Positions 1 through 8,988 of a stretch of 64,000 nt of DNA are shown here, piece after piece. Both the position numbers and the translations under genes were made by a program. The notes below the pieces were generated by a model. That model was not told the origin of the DNA and did not search any database. It saw only the letters and a list, made by a program, of their open reading frames with translations. Every line of letters starts with the position of its first letter. Position 1 is the stretch's first letter. Source of the DNA: Natrialba swarupiae (GTDB taxonomy: Archaea > Halobacteriota > Halobacteria > Halobacteriales > Natrialbaceae); assembly GCF_008245225.1 (NCBI RefSeq), contig NZ_VTAW01000007.1, positions 62,001 through 126,000 on the forward strand. The letters are read 5' to 3'.

Positions 1-333
1 GTCGGGAAGCCGGAACAGGCGAGGACGTTCGTTCCCCGGTTGCGGATACGGCGTGACGGTCCCGACCTCGGCGAATCCGAAGCCGAGATCGGACAGACAG
101 TGCATCACCTCGCCGTTCTTGTCGAAGCCAGCGGCCACCCCCACCGGCGACTCGAAGGGCAACCCGAACCGTTCGATCTCGAGCATCGGGTGGCGATAGC
201 GGTAGTTGTACCGGATTGCTCGTCTGAGCGTTCCCGACGACTGTGCCGACGCCATCGCTCGCTTGCCGAGATTGTGCGCCGTCTCGGCCGGCAACGCGAA
301 CAGGAGCGGGCGGGCAGATTCGTAGAGCGTCAT
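1..333 (-). CDS. pyrD: Dihydroorotate dehydrogenase (quinone), N-terminal part, cut by window edge
   Basis: Translating the minus strand from the ATG at 333 gives 111 residues without a stop before the window edge. The segment contains [14 protein letters not shown] followed by [21 protein letters not shown], the FMN-binding start of class 2 dihydroorotate dehydrogenases, which oxidise dihydroorotate to orotate in pyrimidine synthesis using membrane quinone. The amphipathic N-terminus ([20 protein letters not shown]) matches the membrane-binding helix of class 2 enzymes. The gene is divergent from the flavin monooxygenase-like gene at 509. It is the only clear biosynthetic housekeeping gene here and probably marks the edge of the accessory region. 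The C-terminal two thirds lie outside the window. Confidence 0.93.
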   Translation of the reverse strand, partial: MTLYESARPLLFALPAETAHNLGKRAMASAQSSGTLRRAIRYNYRYRHPMLEIERFGLPFESPVGVAAGFDKNGEVMHCLSDLGFGFAEVGTVTPYPQPGNERPRLFRLPD

Positions 334-471
334 TGTCCCTCCCTTCGCAGCCACGAACAAAACTCGTTCGACTTTGACGGACCGGACAGCGCGTGTGACC
401 ATCAACCACGCCTGCGAGCACGGGCACTGAAAACGTTATATAGCCGACAGATATGTCAACGAATAATGGAA

Positions 472-479
472 ACTATTAA
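472..479 (+). promoter_or_regulatory. TATA-like box before the 509 gene
   Basis: The sequence actattaa is centred about 33 bases before the ATG at 509, inside the AT-rich end of the divergent pyrD/509 spacer. A second AT-rich box, ttatatag, lies at about 437-444. Assigned by position and composition only. Confidence 0.35.
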
Positions 480-508
480 TCCGCTGTTCTCCGAACCTTC
501 GACTGACC

Positions 509-1504
509 ATGGCAGAGTTTGGTATTAACATCAACAATCGCGAACCACTTCTGGTCGAGAGCTATACGGTCGAACGTATGCTCGACCTGGGCGAAGCGGC
601 AGGTGAAAACGGCTTCGACTCGGTCTGGGTCGGCGACAGCCTCCTCGACAGACCGCGTCTCGAGCCGATCAGTCTTCTCGGGAATCTCGCGGCACGCACG
701 GACGACGTCAAACTCGGGACCGGGTGTATGATCACCCCCCTGCGTCACCCAGTGCAGTTCCTGCAGGCCTGGAACAGCCTCGAGATGATCTCCGACGGGC
801 GGATGGAGCTCGGTGCCTGTATGGGTCCACCGACGCCCGGCTGTAAGGAACAGTACGAGGTCCTCGACCTCGATTACCGCAAGCGCGCGAAGATGCTCGA
901 AGAGCAACTCGAGATCTTCAAGCAGTTCTGGCGTGAAGGCGAGTTGAACTACGACGGCGATATCTATCAGTTCGACGACGTCGACTTCCGACGCGGGCCG
1001 GAGATCCGGGATCTGGCCCCCGTCCAGGAAGAGCCACCGATCCTCGTCGTGAGCAATCCGGCACACCACGACTCGGGCTCCGACGACGTCATCAACCGCG
1101 CAGCCAAACGAATCGTCGAACTCGGCGACGGATGGATGGCGGCTGGCCTCTCCGACGCACCGGAGGAGTACGCACGACAGTGGCAGAGCATCGTCGATTA
1201 CGCCGAAGCGAACGGTCACGACCCCGACGACGTCCACACGACGTTCCAGGTGACGATGACCATCGACGACGACACTGACGCTGCCGACGAGAAGATGGAC
1301 GAGTACATCCAGACGTACTACCCACAGCTCTACAAGGGCAAGGACCCAGCCGAATGGGGACCAAGCGGTGACGCCAACGACCTCATCGAGTGGATCGAGG
1401 AGTTCCACGAGAGCGGCTGTGAGGAGTTCATCATCCGATTCGGTGGCGAAGACCAGTTCGAGCAGATGGAGAAGTTCGCCGACGAAGTCCTTCCCGCGTT
1501 CTAA
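509..1504 (+). CDS. Luciferase-like (LLM class) flavin-dependent oxidoreductase
   Basis: A 331-residue protein with the bacterial-luciferase TIM-barrel pattern. The N-terminal strand carries FGININ, then GFDSVWVGDSLL (about 35-46), then VKLGTGCMITPLRHPVQFLQAWNSLEMISDGRMELG (about 67-102). Family members bind F420 or FMN and oxidise small organic substrates; haloarchaeal ones commonly use F420. No substrate can be read from the sequence. It stands alone, followed by a convergent CaiB-type gene at 1628-2755, and is the first of three LLM-class genes in the window (others at 37266 and 49637). Confidence 0.85.
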   Translation: MAEFGININNREPLLVESYTVERMLDLGEAAGENGFDSVWVGDSLLDRPRLEPISLLGNLAARTDDVKLGTGCMITPLRHPVQFLQAWNSLEMISDGRMELGACMGPPTPGCKEQYEVLDLDYRKRAKMLEEQLEIFKQFWREGELNYDGDIYQFDDVDFRRGPEIRDLAPVQEEPPILVVSNPAHHDSGSDDVINRAAKRIVELGDGWMAAGLSDAPEEYARQWQSIVDYAEANGHDPDDVHTTFQVTMTIDDDTDAADEKMDEYIQTYYPQLYKGKDPAEWGPSGDANDLIEWIEEFHESGCEEFIIRFGGEDQFEQMEKFADEVLPAF

Positions 1505-1627
1505 GACGCGGACACGACGACTCAGTCGCCGCGGTTTTCTTCCTAAGAGTGTGCGCCTCGCGAGCGGTGGTGTTGAACGTCGCGATCACCGTCGCCCCCT
1601 GGTGCGTTCGAACGGTCGGACGCGGAA

Positions 1628-2755
1628 TCAGTCGGCGTCGACGAGCGCGTCGATTTCGGCCTCGCTGTAGCCCGCCGCCGCGAGGACTTCCCGCGTGTGT
1701 TCGCCGAGAGCCGGCGGCCCGTCTGTTGCCGGCTCGACCGGCGGCTCCGTCTGCGCCGGAAATCCGATCCGGCCGTCGACCACCAGTTCGCGTTCGCGTG
1801 CGTGATCGCTTTCGAGCGCCTCCTCGAGCGTGTTCACGGCAGCGATGGGGGTTTCTTCGTCGGCGGCCTCGAGCCACGCCGACTGACTCCGCGCCGCGAA
1901 GATGTCGACGACCTCCTCTCGGAGTGCGTCCCGTACCGCCGGGTCGGGCGAACAATGTTTCTCGCGGAGGTCCGGGCGATCGATGAGGTCGCAGAACCGG
2001 TCCCAGAACTGCGGTTCGACCGCTGCCAGCGTCACGTACCGACCGTCTGCAGTTTCGTAGACGTCGTAGCACGGATACAGCCCGGTAAACGGTTCGGGTG
2101 GGCGCGGGTCGGTACCCGCGAGCGCTGACGGTGCGTACGACTGGCTGAACGACAGGAGGACGTCGAGCATACTGACGTCGATGTAGGATCCGTCGCCAGT
2201 TCGTTCCCGAGAGAGCAACGCGGTGACGATCGAAAACGCGGCGAACAGCCCGCCACCGATATCCGAGACGCTGAACGGTGGCGGCGTCGGTCGCTGTTCT
2301 GTCGACCGGCGCGAGAGGTCGACCAGTCCGCTCAGTCCGGCAAACGTCAGGTCGTGGCCCGGTCGGTCGCTGTACGGCCCGGACTGTCCGAACCCGGAGA
2401 GCGAACAGTAGACGAGGTTCGGTGCGATCGATCGAAGCGTCTCCTCGTCAGCACCGAGACGCGACGCCACGCCGGGGCGATACCCCTCGATGACGACGTC
2501 GACGTCCGTGACGATGCTGTGTAACGCCTCCTGTCCCTCATCGGTTTTCAAATCCAGCGTGACACTTCGTTTCCCTCGAGAAAGCCCATCGAAGACGCCG
2601 TCGTCGGGCTCGACGAGCGGAACGGAGCGCAGCGGATCGCCATCCGGTGGTTCGACTTTCAGGACCGTCGCACCGAGGTCGGCGAGCAACTGCGTCGTGT
2701 AGGCACCGGGCAACAGCTGTGTGAGATCGAGGACGGTATACTCGTCGAGATGCAT
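1628..2755 (-). CDS. CaiB/BaiF (family III) CoA-transferase
   Basis: A 375-residue protein matching family III CoA-transferases, which move CoA between carboxylic acids. It begins LDLTQLLPGAYTTQLLADLGATVLKVEPPDGDP and carries RPGHDLTFAGLSGL (about 131-144). Asp165 in FSVSDIGGGLFAAF is in the position of the catalytic Asp that forms the anhydride intermediate. The RTGDGSYIDVSMLD stretch that follows is also typical. The ATG at 2755 is divergent from the acyl-CoA ligase at 3053, with a 297-base spacer that probably holds both promoters. With the ligase and the thioesterase it forms a CoA-activation set. The substrate is unknown; an aryl or alkenyl acid is my inference from the dioxygenase genes downstream. 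Confidence 0.9.
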   Translation of the reverse strand: MHLDEYTVLDLTQLLPGAYTTQLLADLGATVLKVEPPDGDPLRSVPLVEPDDGVFDGLSRGKRSVTLDLKTDEGQEALHSIVTDVDVVIEGYRPGVASRLGADEETLRSIAPNLVYCSLSGFGQSGPYSDRPGHDLTFAGLSGLVDLSRRSTEQRPTPPPFSVSDIGGGLFAAFSIVTALLSRERTGDGSYIDVSMLDVLLSFSQSYAPSALAGTDPRPPEPFTGLYPCYDVYETADGRYVTLAAVEPQFWDRFCDLIDRPDLREKHCSPDPAVRDALREEVVDIFAARSQSAWLEAADEETPIAAVNTLEEALESDHARERELVVDGRIGFPAQTEPPVEPATDGPPALGEHTREVLAAAGYSEAEIDALVDAD

Positions 2756-3016
2756 GTCACTCGTACTCGTCTACGTCGTGTTAGAGGTAACGCTACCGGC
2801 GTTGGAACCCGGACTGATACGGACCGATAGCAGCCACGGAACGTCACTGTACACCCGACCGGGATCGTCTGCTCGAGGACCGGAGAGTGGCCCGTTCGCC
2901 GGGCGCTGCCCACAAGCGGTGTGTTACTCGTTCAGATGTTACGATACTGCCGTGAGCGGACATACTTGACAGTTTGTGTATAAATACGTCCGATTAAAGA
3001 GTACAAAGCTGTGACC

Positions 3017-3026
3017 AATATATTTA
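3017..3026 (+). promoter_or_regulatory. TATA-like box before the acyl-CoA ligase
   Basis: The string aatatattta is centred about 31 bases before the ATG at 3053, in an otherwise GC-rich context. The spacing suggests a very short 5' leader. Confidence 0.5.
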
Positions 3027-3052
3027 TTCTCTTGCTATAGTATACCAGTCGT

Positions 3053-4588
3053 ATGGATATCGGAAGCATGGTCGGTCAAGCAGCCGACCGTTTCGGTGAC
3101 CGCCTCGCAGTTGCCTGTCAGTCGGACGGTGAAACGCGAACGCGTACCTTCGACGAGCTAAACGCCGAGAGTAACCAGATCGCAAACGGGTTGCTCGATA
3201 TCGGCATCGGGACGGGTGACGTGGTCAGTATCTACGCGCAAAACTCGATCGAGTTCGTCGAGACGTTCTTTGCGGCACAAAAACTCGGTGCGATCGTCAT
3301 GCCGATCAACATCAGGTTGGACGCATCCGACGTGGAGTACGTTCTCGAGGACGCCTCCCCATCGTGTCTTCTCGCCGATTCGTCGCTTCTCGAGGAGCGC
3401 AAACAGGCAGAAGAGATACTCGCAGCCTACGACGCCCCGCTCTATACGTTCGGTGAATCCGAATACGTCTCCCACGAGGAACTGGTACACGGATCGACAC
3501 AGAAGCCCGGACTCCCGGTCGACGGCGAAACGATCGACGGCTACTTCTACACGTCTGGCAGCACGGGGAATCCGAAGGGAGTGATTCACACGCACTCGGA
3601 CCGCGTGATGGTCAACATGAACGTGATCAGTGAGCTTGGCCTTCGCCACAGCGACGTCAACGTCTTGCCCCTCCCGCTGTATCACAGCGGCCCACTGTAC
3701 TCCGGATTCGTCCCGTTCCTCCAGTTTGGAATCCCGACGATCATCTTCGAGCAGTTCGATCCCGAAGCAACCCTCGAGGCGATCGACGAGTGGGACGCAA
3801 CGGTACTCGGCGGCGTTCCAGCCCAGTACGACCGCCTTACGAAAGTCGACGACATCGACGACTACGATCTCGACTCGTTGCGGTTCTGGTGGTACTCCGG
3901 GGCACCGATGACCGAAGGGGTACTCGAGCGCTGTCGAACGCACCTCTGTGATCGTCACTCGGTCATCTACGGTGCGACGGAGGTCGGTCCGCCGGTTTCG
4001 ATCCTTCCCCCGGAGAAAAGCCACGAGTATCCGGAGTCCTGTGGGACCGGACTCAGCCATCAGCGGATTCGGATCGTCGAACCGGACGGAGAGCCGGATC
4101 CGGACGCGACGGTCCCACCGGGGACGACGGGAGAACTCATCTGCAAGGGCGAGTCGGTGATGAACGAGTATCTGAACCTGGCGGAGAAAACGGAGAACTC
4201 GCTCGTCGACGACTGGTACTTCACCGGCGACCTCGCGATGCGAAACGAAGACGGCTACATCTGGGTCAAAGGCCGGAAAGACGGCATGATCATAAGCGGC
4301 GGCGAGAACATCTATCCGTCAGAGATCGAAAACGTCGTCCTCGAACACGAACGGGTCGACGACGTCGCAGTTCTCGGCGTCGAGCACGACGAGTGGGGTC
4401 AGACGCCCAAGGCGTACATCGTTCCGGTAAACGGCGATTCGATCGATCGGGAGACGATCATCGACTACTGTCGGAACAGTTCGCTCGCGGATTACAAGCG
4501 ACCACGGGAAGTCGCGGTCGTTCCGGAGATCCCACGGAACTCGAGCGGTGGCAGCGTTCTGAAAGACGAACTTCGCTCACTCGAGTAA
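3053..4588 (+). CDS. AMP-forming acyl-CoA synthetase/ligase with altered A10 motif
   Basis: A 511-residue ANL-superfamily ligase that should activate a carboxylic acid with ATP and CoA. Visible motifs are FYTSGSTGNPKGVIHTH (ATP P-loop, about 164-180), YGATEVG, and the hinge region YFTGDLAMRNEDGYIWVKGRKDGMIISGGENIYPSEIE. The C-terminal A10 motif, normally P-x4-G-K, reads PRNSSGGSVLKDELR. The catalytic Lys position is Gly500 and one extra residue follows, with Lys504 four residues later. In characterised relatives this Lys is needed for adenylation, so either Lys504 substitutes or adenylation is impaired. It is divergent from the CaiB-type gene and convergent with the thioesterase. The substrate cannot be assigned. 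Confidence 0.88.
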   Translation: MDIGSMVGQAADRFGDRLAVACQSDGETRTRTFDELNAESNQIANGLLDIGIGTGDVVSIYAQNSIEFVETFFAAQKLGAIVMPINIRLDASDVEYVLEDASPSCLLADSSLLEERKQAEEILAAYDAPLYTFGESEYVSHEELVHGSTQKPGLPVDGETIDGYFYTSGSTGNPKGVIHTHSDRVMVNMNVISELGLRHSDVNVLPLPLYHSGPLYSGFVPFLQFGIPTIIFEQFDPEATLEAIDEWDATVLGGVPAQYDRLTKVDDIDDYDLDSLRFWWYSGAPMTEGVLERCRTHLCDRHSVIYGATEVGPPVSILPPEKSHEYPESCGTGLSHQRIRIVEPDGEPDPDATVPPGTTGELICKGESVMNEYLNLAEKTENSLVDDWYFTGDLAMRNEDGYIWVKGRKDGMIISGGENIYPSEIENVVLEHERVDDVAVLGVEHDEWGQTPKAYIVPVNGDSIDRETIIDYCRNSSLADYKRPREVAVVPEIPRNSSGGSVLKDELRSLE

Positions 4589-4722
4589 CCCGGACCCTGC
4601 AGGGAGACGACGACCGCGAAACGCTTTGCAAGCGGCGTGTTTCGTACGGGTTGGGGTCCCCACGTACTGATGCACCCGCCCGGGGGTCGCAGGTGGACCG
4701 AAACTGACGGAGAATAAATCTA

Positions 4723-5121
4723 TCACTCGATGCGATAGCCTCGGACCCGAAACATCGCGATCTGCGTTCCGTCTTCCTTCTCGACGACCACCCGCGTCCC
4801 GTTCAGTTGGGAGCTCTCGTGGATGATCCGGGCCGTCGCGATCAACGTGTCGCCCGGTTCGGCGGCCGAGAGAAAGGACGTGTTCGTCTCGATGCCGACG
4901 ACCGTCTGTCCGTCTGCCTGCGTTGCGGCCGCTGCAGCAGCATCCGCGAGTGCGAAGATCACCGCCCCGTGGAGTTTCCCGTTGAAATTCACTACGTCTT
5001 CGGTGACGGTGAGCGTCGTCTCGGCGTACCCAGGTTCGATGGTGGCGAAGTCGATACCGAGCGTCCCGCAGAACGGATCCGCCCGGATGTGCTCTCGAGC
5101 GGCGTCTACGTCGTCTGTCAT
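4723..5121 (-). CDS. PaaI-type hotdog-fold thioesterase
   Basis: A 132-residue protein from the ATG at 5121. An upstream extension is open to about 5310, but it is basic and unlike haloarchaeal protein. The hotdog signature NFNGKLHGAVIFALADAAAAAA is present (roughly 44-65), followed by VVGIETNTSFLSAAEPGDTLIATARI. The Asn/His/Gly and Asp positions match the phenylacetyl-CoA/hydroxybenzoyl-CoA thioesterase group. It would hydrolyse acyl- or aryl-CoA esters, perhaps releasing CoA from dead-end thioesters made by the neighbouring ligase. It ends convergently with the ligase gene. Confidence 0.85.
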   Translation of the reverse strand: MTDDVDAAREHIRADPFCGTLGIDFATIEPGYAETTLTVTEDVVNFNGKLHGAVIFALADAAAAAATQADGQTVVGIETNTSFLSAAEPGDTLIATARIIHESSQLNGTRVVVEKEDGTQIAMFRVRGYRIE

Positions 5122-5418
5122 CCCCTGCGTGTTCTCTGAGCGACCAGTTGAATGTTTGGTCGGACCATACGACCCCGGACTCGAGAGTGACCACTGTTTA
5201 TGACTCGAGGACGGTCCGATTCGGTGATGGTTGAACGATGGTAGCCGAGCGGAGTAAACCGACACTGTGTTGGGTCGATACCGTGATATTCGGGCGTACT
5301 GATCGAACACGATCCGTGGGGCCGTATTCGTCGGATACCCCCCATATAACGGCTGAGAGTACGGGAACGTTCGGGCAAAGGTAAATAACTAAGAGCATGG
5401 AGTCACATATGTGAATCT

Positions 5419-6843
5419 ATGGCAACAGAGGAAGACTCCTGTCCACACGGCGACGTGGATAGATCAGCAGCCATGACGGACGATGTGACGACATCGTCCC
5501 GGGTTGAACGAATTCTCGACACTCATCGCGAGGCACTCCAAGACGGTCAGCTGCCGATGACCGTATACAACGACGAGGAGATCTTCGAGACCGAACTACA
5601 CCGTATCTTCGGGCAGTGCTGGATGTTTATCGGTCACGAAACCGAAGTCCCCGAGCCCGGCGACTACGCCAAACGCTACATCGGCAAGGACCCGTTCATT
5701 TTCATCCGCGGCGAGGACGGTCAGATCCGGGTTCTGTTCGACAGCTGTACCCACCACGGCAGTCAACTCTGCAAGGCCGAACAGGGTAACAGCTCCCACT
5801 TCCGGTGTCCGTACCACGGCTGGACGTTCAAAAACACCGGCGACCTCGCCGGGATCCCCCTCCGCGACCAGGCCTTCGAGGGGCTCGATCCCGACGAGTG
5901 GGGACTCCACGAAGCGCCCCGCGTCGAAAACTACAAGGGCCTCGTCTTCGCGTCCATCGCCGACGAGGGCCCCTCCCTCGAGGAGTATCTGGGCGACTTC
6001 AAGTGGTATCTCGACGTCCACCTCGACATCGCGAAAGGCGGGATGGAAGTCATCGGCGAACCCCACCGCTGGCGAGCAGACAGCGACTGGAAGTCGGGAT
6101 CCGACAACTTCTCGGCCGACAGCTACCACACCGGCGTCGCTCACCGGTCGGTGTTCGAAGTCGGCTTCGGTGACGAAGATATCTCGGGAACCGCCGGTCA
6201 GGAGACCCAGCGCCACGTCACCCACGCCGATTCGGGTTCGACGAGTCTCCGGCTGCTCGATCCCGAAGAGGAGATCTTCTTCGGCTACCCCGAGGAGTAT
6301 ATCACCGACGAGAACCTAAGCGACGAACAGTACGAGGTCGCCGCCGCCTGCGGAGCGGCGACGGGGACGATCTTCCCGAACCTCTCGTTTATCCACCTCG
6401 CTGCGACCAACGATCCGGACAAACCCCTCGACGGCTTCTTCAGCCTTCGTCAGTGGCAGCCGGTCGCCCCCGGCGAGATGGAAGCCTGGAGCTGGGTGCT
6501 CGTGCCGGCCGAAGCCTCCGAGGAGTACAAACAGCGGGCATACGACGTTGCCCTCGGGACGTTTAGCCCGTCGGGTAACTTCGAACAGGACGACTTCGCC
6601 GTCTGGGACGGTATCGCCGAGGCCGCCGGCACGGTGTTCGCCGACAAGCAAGACGTCCAGATGAACTACCAGATGGGGATGCCCGGCATCGGTAAAGCCG
6701 AAATCGACGAGGACTGGGACGGTCCCGGCACCGCCTGGGACGACAACCTCGAGGAGGGGACCTGTCGGACGTTCCACGGTAACTGGCAGAAAGCAATGAA
6801 CGGCGAAGAAGTCGGGATGCGCTACCCGCGAGACCACATCTAA
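5419..6843 (+). CDS. Aromatic-ring-hydroxylating dioxygenase, alpha (Rieske) subunit
   Basis: A 474-residue catalytic subunit. The Rieske [2Fe-2S] ligands are Cys110 and His112 (CTHHG) with Cys130 and His133 (CPYHGW). The mononuclear iron site is in DNFSADSYHTGVAHRS, with His237, His242 and the bridging Asp234, and the carboxylate ligand comes from FEQDD (Asp391/392). These enzymes insert both oxygen atoms of O2 into an aromatic ring to give a cis-dihydrodiol. The beta subunit follows after 9 bases. An alternative start is Met19 at 5473. The ring substrate cannot be read from sequence. No reductase, and no ferredoxin, is encoded next to it. Confidence 0.93.
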   Translation: MATEEDSCPHGDVDRSAAMTDDVTTSSRVERILDTHREALQDGQLPMTVYNDEEIFETELHRIFGQCWMFIGHETEVPEPGDYAKRYIGKDPFIFIRGEDGQIRVLFDSCTHHGSQLCKAEQGNSSHFRCPYHGWTFKNTGDLAGIPLRDQAFEGLDPDEWGLHEAPRVENYKGLVFASIADEGPSLEEYLGDFKWYLDVHLDIAKGGMEVIGEPHRWRADSDWKSGSDNFSADSYHTGVAHRSVFEVGFGDEDISGTAGQETQRHVTHADSGSTSLRLLDPEEEIFFGYPEEYITDENLSDEQYEVAAACGAATGTIFPNLSFIHLAATNDPDKPLDGFFSLRQWQPVAPGEMEAWSWVLVPAEASEEYKQRAYDVALGTFSPSGNFEQDDFAVWDGIAEAAGTVFADKQDVQMNYQMGMPGIGKAEIDEDWDGPGTAWDDNLEEGTCRTFHGNWQKAMNGEEVGMRYPRDHI

Positions 6844-6852
6844 GCAAGATCC

Positions 6853-7377
6853 ATGACCAACCAGATGACACACCAATCGGAACTCGAACGACACTACGAG
6901 TGCGTGTCGTTTTACAACCGCGAGGCCGAGTTGCTCGACGAGAAAGAACTCGAGCACTGGCTGGAGCTGTTGACCGAAGACATCAGATACGACATGCCGC
7001 TGCGAGTCACACGTGACCGTGGCTCGGACCGCTCGGAGTTCAGCGAGGAGGGCTTTAACTACCGAGAGGATCGGAGCACGCTCGAAGCACGGGTCGAGCG
7101 GTTTCAATCGGAGTTCGCGTGGTCGGAAGATCCGCCGACGCGAACCCGTCACTTCGTAACGAACGTTCGGGTAGCGGACGTCGACGGTGACGAGCTCTCG
7201 GTGAAGAACAACCTGCTGTTGTTCATGGCCCAGGGTGAAGAGGCCGACGGAACGACGGTGTCGGCCGAACGTCACGACGTGTTGCGACGTGTCGACGGCG
7301 AGCTCAAACTTGCCGAACGGGATATCCGCCTCGACCACACCGTCCTTCCGATGAAAAACATCTCGGTGTTCTTCTAA
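6853..7377 (+). CDS. Aromatic-ring-hydroxylating dioxygenase, beta subunit
   Basis: A 174-residue protein of the SnoaL-like cone fold typical of dioxygenase beta subunits. It begins YECVSFYNREAELLDEKELEHWLELLTEDIRYDMPLRVTR, has the family region TRTRHFVTNVRV near 96-107, and ends RDIRLDHTVLPMKNISVFF, the standard C-terminus. It has no cofactor and packs beneath the alpha subunits in an alpha3beta3 enzyme. It is nine bases from the alpha gene and two bases from the next gene, so all three are surely co-transcribed. Confidence 0.93.
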   Translation: MTNQMTHQSELERHYECVSFYNREAELLDEKELEHWLELLTEDIRYDMPLRVTRDRGSDRSEFSEEGFNYREDRSTLEARVERFQSEFAWSEDPPTRTRHFVTNVRVADVDGDELSVKNNLLLFMAQGEEADGTTVSAERHDVLRRVDGELKLAERDIRLDHTVLPMKNISVFF

Positions 7378-7379
7378 TC

Positions 7380-7844
7380 ATGTCCCGAACACGTACTACA
7401 GGAAACCCACTGTACGTGACCGCACACGACAACAGAGGCGTCGCCATTCAGAAGGTCCACACGCCACGCGGGGAACGGCTCAGGTTCGAAGCGCCTCGTC
7501 TGGGCGAAACGAACCATCTGGACGCGGTCGCCCTCGAAAGCGTGACGTGGCAGGACGCCGACGAGATGGCCGATCGCGCCCGCTCGGTCGACGCCGACGA
7601 GTCGATCGGGAGCGACACCGACTGGAACGACGGTACGTCCGAGCTAATGGTCGCAAACGAGTACGGGCAGGTCGTCCTCGAAAAGGAGGGCGATAGCGGT
7701 GTACACCTCACCGCACCCAAACTCGGCTACGACATAACGCTCGGTGTCGACGAACTCGAGTGGCTCACGGTACAGGACCACGAGACGTTCACCGAGTTCC
7801 TCGAACAGCCGTTCGGACCCGGTGACGAACACGACCACCACTAA
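7380..7844 (+). CDS. Unknown protein with two tandem repeats, in dioxygenase operon
   Basis: A 154-residue acidic protein I do not recognise. It contains an internal duplication. Repeat 1 (about 12-67) and repeat 2 (about 90-141) share the pattern V-x-A-[HN]-[DE]-x-G-x-[VA]-x-[LIQ]-[QE]-K, then F/T-x-A-P-[RK]-L-G, then L-[ED]-x-[VL]-x-W-x-x-[VQ]-[QD]-D. A Asp/Ser-rich linker joins them and the tail is His-rich (HDHH). There is no Cys, so it is not an iron-sulfur ferredoxin, and no membrane segment. It starts two bases after the beta subunit, where many dioxygenase operons encode an electron carrier. A structural accessory or assembly role is a guess. Confidence 0.75.
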   Translation: MSRTRTTGNPLYVTAHDNRGVAIQKVHTPRGERLRFEAPRLGETNHLDAVALESVTWQDADEMADRARSVDADESIGSDTDWNDGTSELMVANEYGQVVLEKEGDSGVHLTAPKLGYDITLGVDELEWLTVQDHETFTEFLEQPFGPGDEHDHH

Positions 7845-8097
7845 CGGGGTCTGTCGTACCGACATCCCGATACAATCGCAGATCGGTCGCGGGCACGCCG
7901 GGAGGAGTGGACGACAGACCGCCTGACCCGAGTTCGCTTGGGTCGCGTTCGCTCTCTACGAGCGATCTACGTGCCGCCACGCTGTGTGGAGGCCACCCAA
8001 CGGTTACGGCTATCACGGCCGATCGCTCTGATCGAACGGAAACCAACCAGTTTACGAACATCGAAGCACCTACGAACCTACAGAGGAAAGAGAAACT

Positions 8098-8988
8098 ATG
8101 TCAGGAGTTAAGAAAATAGAACACGCTGTACTGGAAGTAACTGATCTGGACGAAGCGGTCGAGTTCTACACCGACGTCGTCGGCCTCGTCGAACTCGAGC
8201 GCGCGGACGATGTCGTCTATCTCGGCTGTGGTCTGGACGAAAACTACGACCTCGGCCTGGTCGAGGGCCAGACCGGCGTCGAACACTTCGCACTGCGCGT
8301 CACGGCCGAGGAGATCGAGGAATACGAGAGTCGCCTCGACGATGCGGGCGTCGAGACCGAACGAGTCAGCGACGAACCGGGTCAGACCGACGGGCTCCGG
8401 TTTTCACTTCCCAGCGACGTCGAGATGGAGCTCGTGACCGTCGCCGACTCCTCGTATCATCATCCGGTCAAACCGGAGGGCGACCGTAACGCCGTCACCC
8501 CACGTGACCTCGACCACATCAACCTCATGACCCACGACGCCGACGCCGACCTGGAGTTCCTCGAGGAGCACCTCGATTTCGCCGTCTCGGACAAGATCGT
8601 CGGCGAGTCCGGGTTTACGATCCAGGCGTGGCTGCGCCACGGCCGATTCCACCACGACGTGGGCCTGTCGAACGGTAACGACGTCGTCCGGACGCTCCAT
8701 CACCTCGCGTTCCAGATGGACTCCTTCGATCACATGAAGAAATTCTGTGACCGCCTGGCGAGCAAGGGCCACCGACTCGAACTCGGCCCGAGCCGCCACA
8801 ACGCCGGTGGCAACCTCTTCGCGTACTTCTGGGCTCCCGGCGGAAACCGGATCGAGCTCACCGCGGAGATGGCGACGGTCGATCCCGACGCCGAGACCGG
8901 CATCCGCGAAATCGACCGCGAGACGAACACGGTCTCGACGTGGGGTGGGGTGGTCCCCACCAAAGAGTTCCTCGAGGAGGGATCGTAG
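8098..8988 (+). CDS. Type I extradiol (catechol 2,3-) dioxygenase, VOC family
   Basis: A 296-residue, two-domain vicinal-oxygen-chelate protein. The iron ligands of extradiol dioxygenases are visible in the C-terminal domain: His140 in LDHINLM, His201/202 in TLHHLAFQ and Glu253 in NRIELT, with spacing like that of XylE/BphC enzymes. It would cleave the catechol formed after the ring-hydroxylating dioxygenase and diol dehydrogenase steps, next to the hydroxyls. Start ATG at 8098. A 253-base spacer separates it from the upstream operon, so it may have its own promoter. Its stop is immediately followed by the diol dehydrogenase ATG at 8989. Confidence 0.9.
   Translation: MSGVKKIEHAVLEVTDLDEAVEFYTDVVGLVELERADDVVYLGCGLDENYDLGLVEGQTGVEHFALRVTAEEIEEYESRLDDAGVETERVSDEPGQTDGLRFSLPSDVEMELVTVADSSYHHPVKPEGDRNAVTPRDLDHINLMTHDADADLEFLEEHLDFAVSDKIVGESGFTIQAWLRHGRFHHDVGLSNGNDVVRTLHHLAFQMDSFDHMKKFCDRLASKGHRLELGPSRHNAGGNLFAYFWAPGGNRIELTAEMATVDPDAETGIREIDRETNTVSTWGGVVPTKEFLEEGS

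Noticed and set aside
476-1408. Long minus-strand frame opposite the first luciferase-like gene
   Set aside because: It mirrors a clear flavin-enzyme gene, matches no family, and similar shadow frames occur opposite most genes in this GC-rich DNA.
3158-4060. 300-residue minus-strand frame opposite the acyl-CoA ligase
   Set aside because: The plus strand encodes all ligase motifs; the opposite frame has no recognisable domain.
6316-7338. 340-residue minus-strand frame across both dioxygenase subunits
   Set aside because: It spans the junction of two well-supported genes and shows no motifs.
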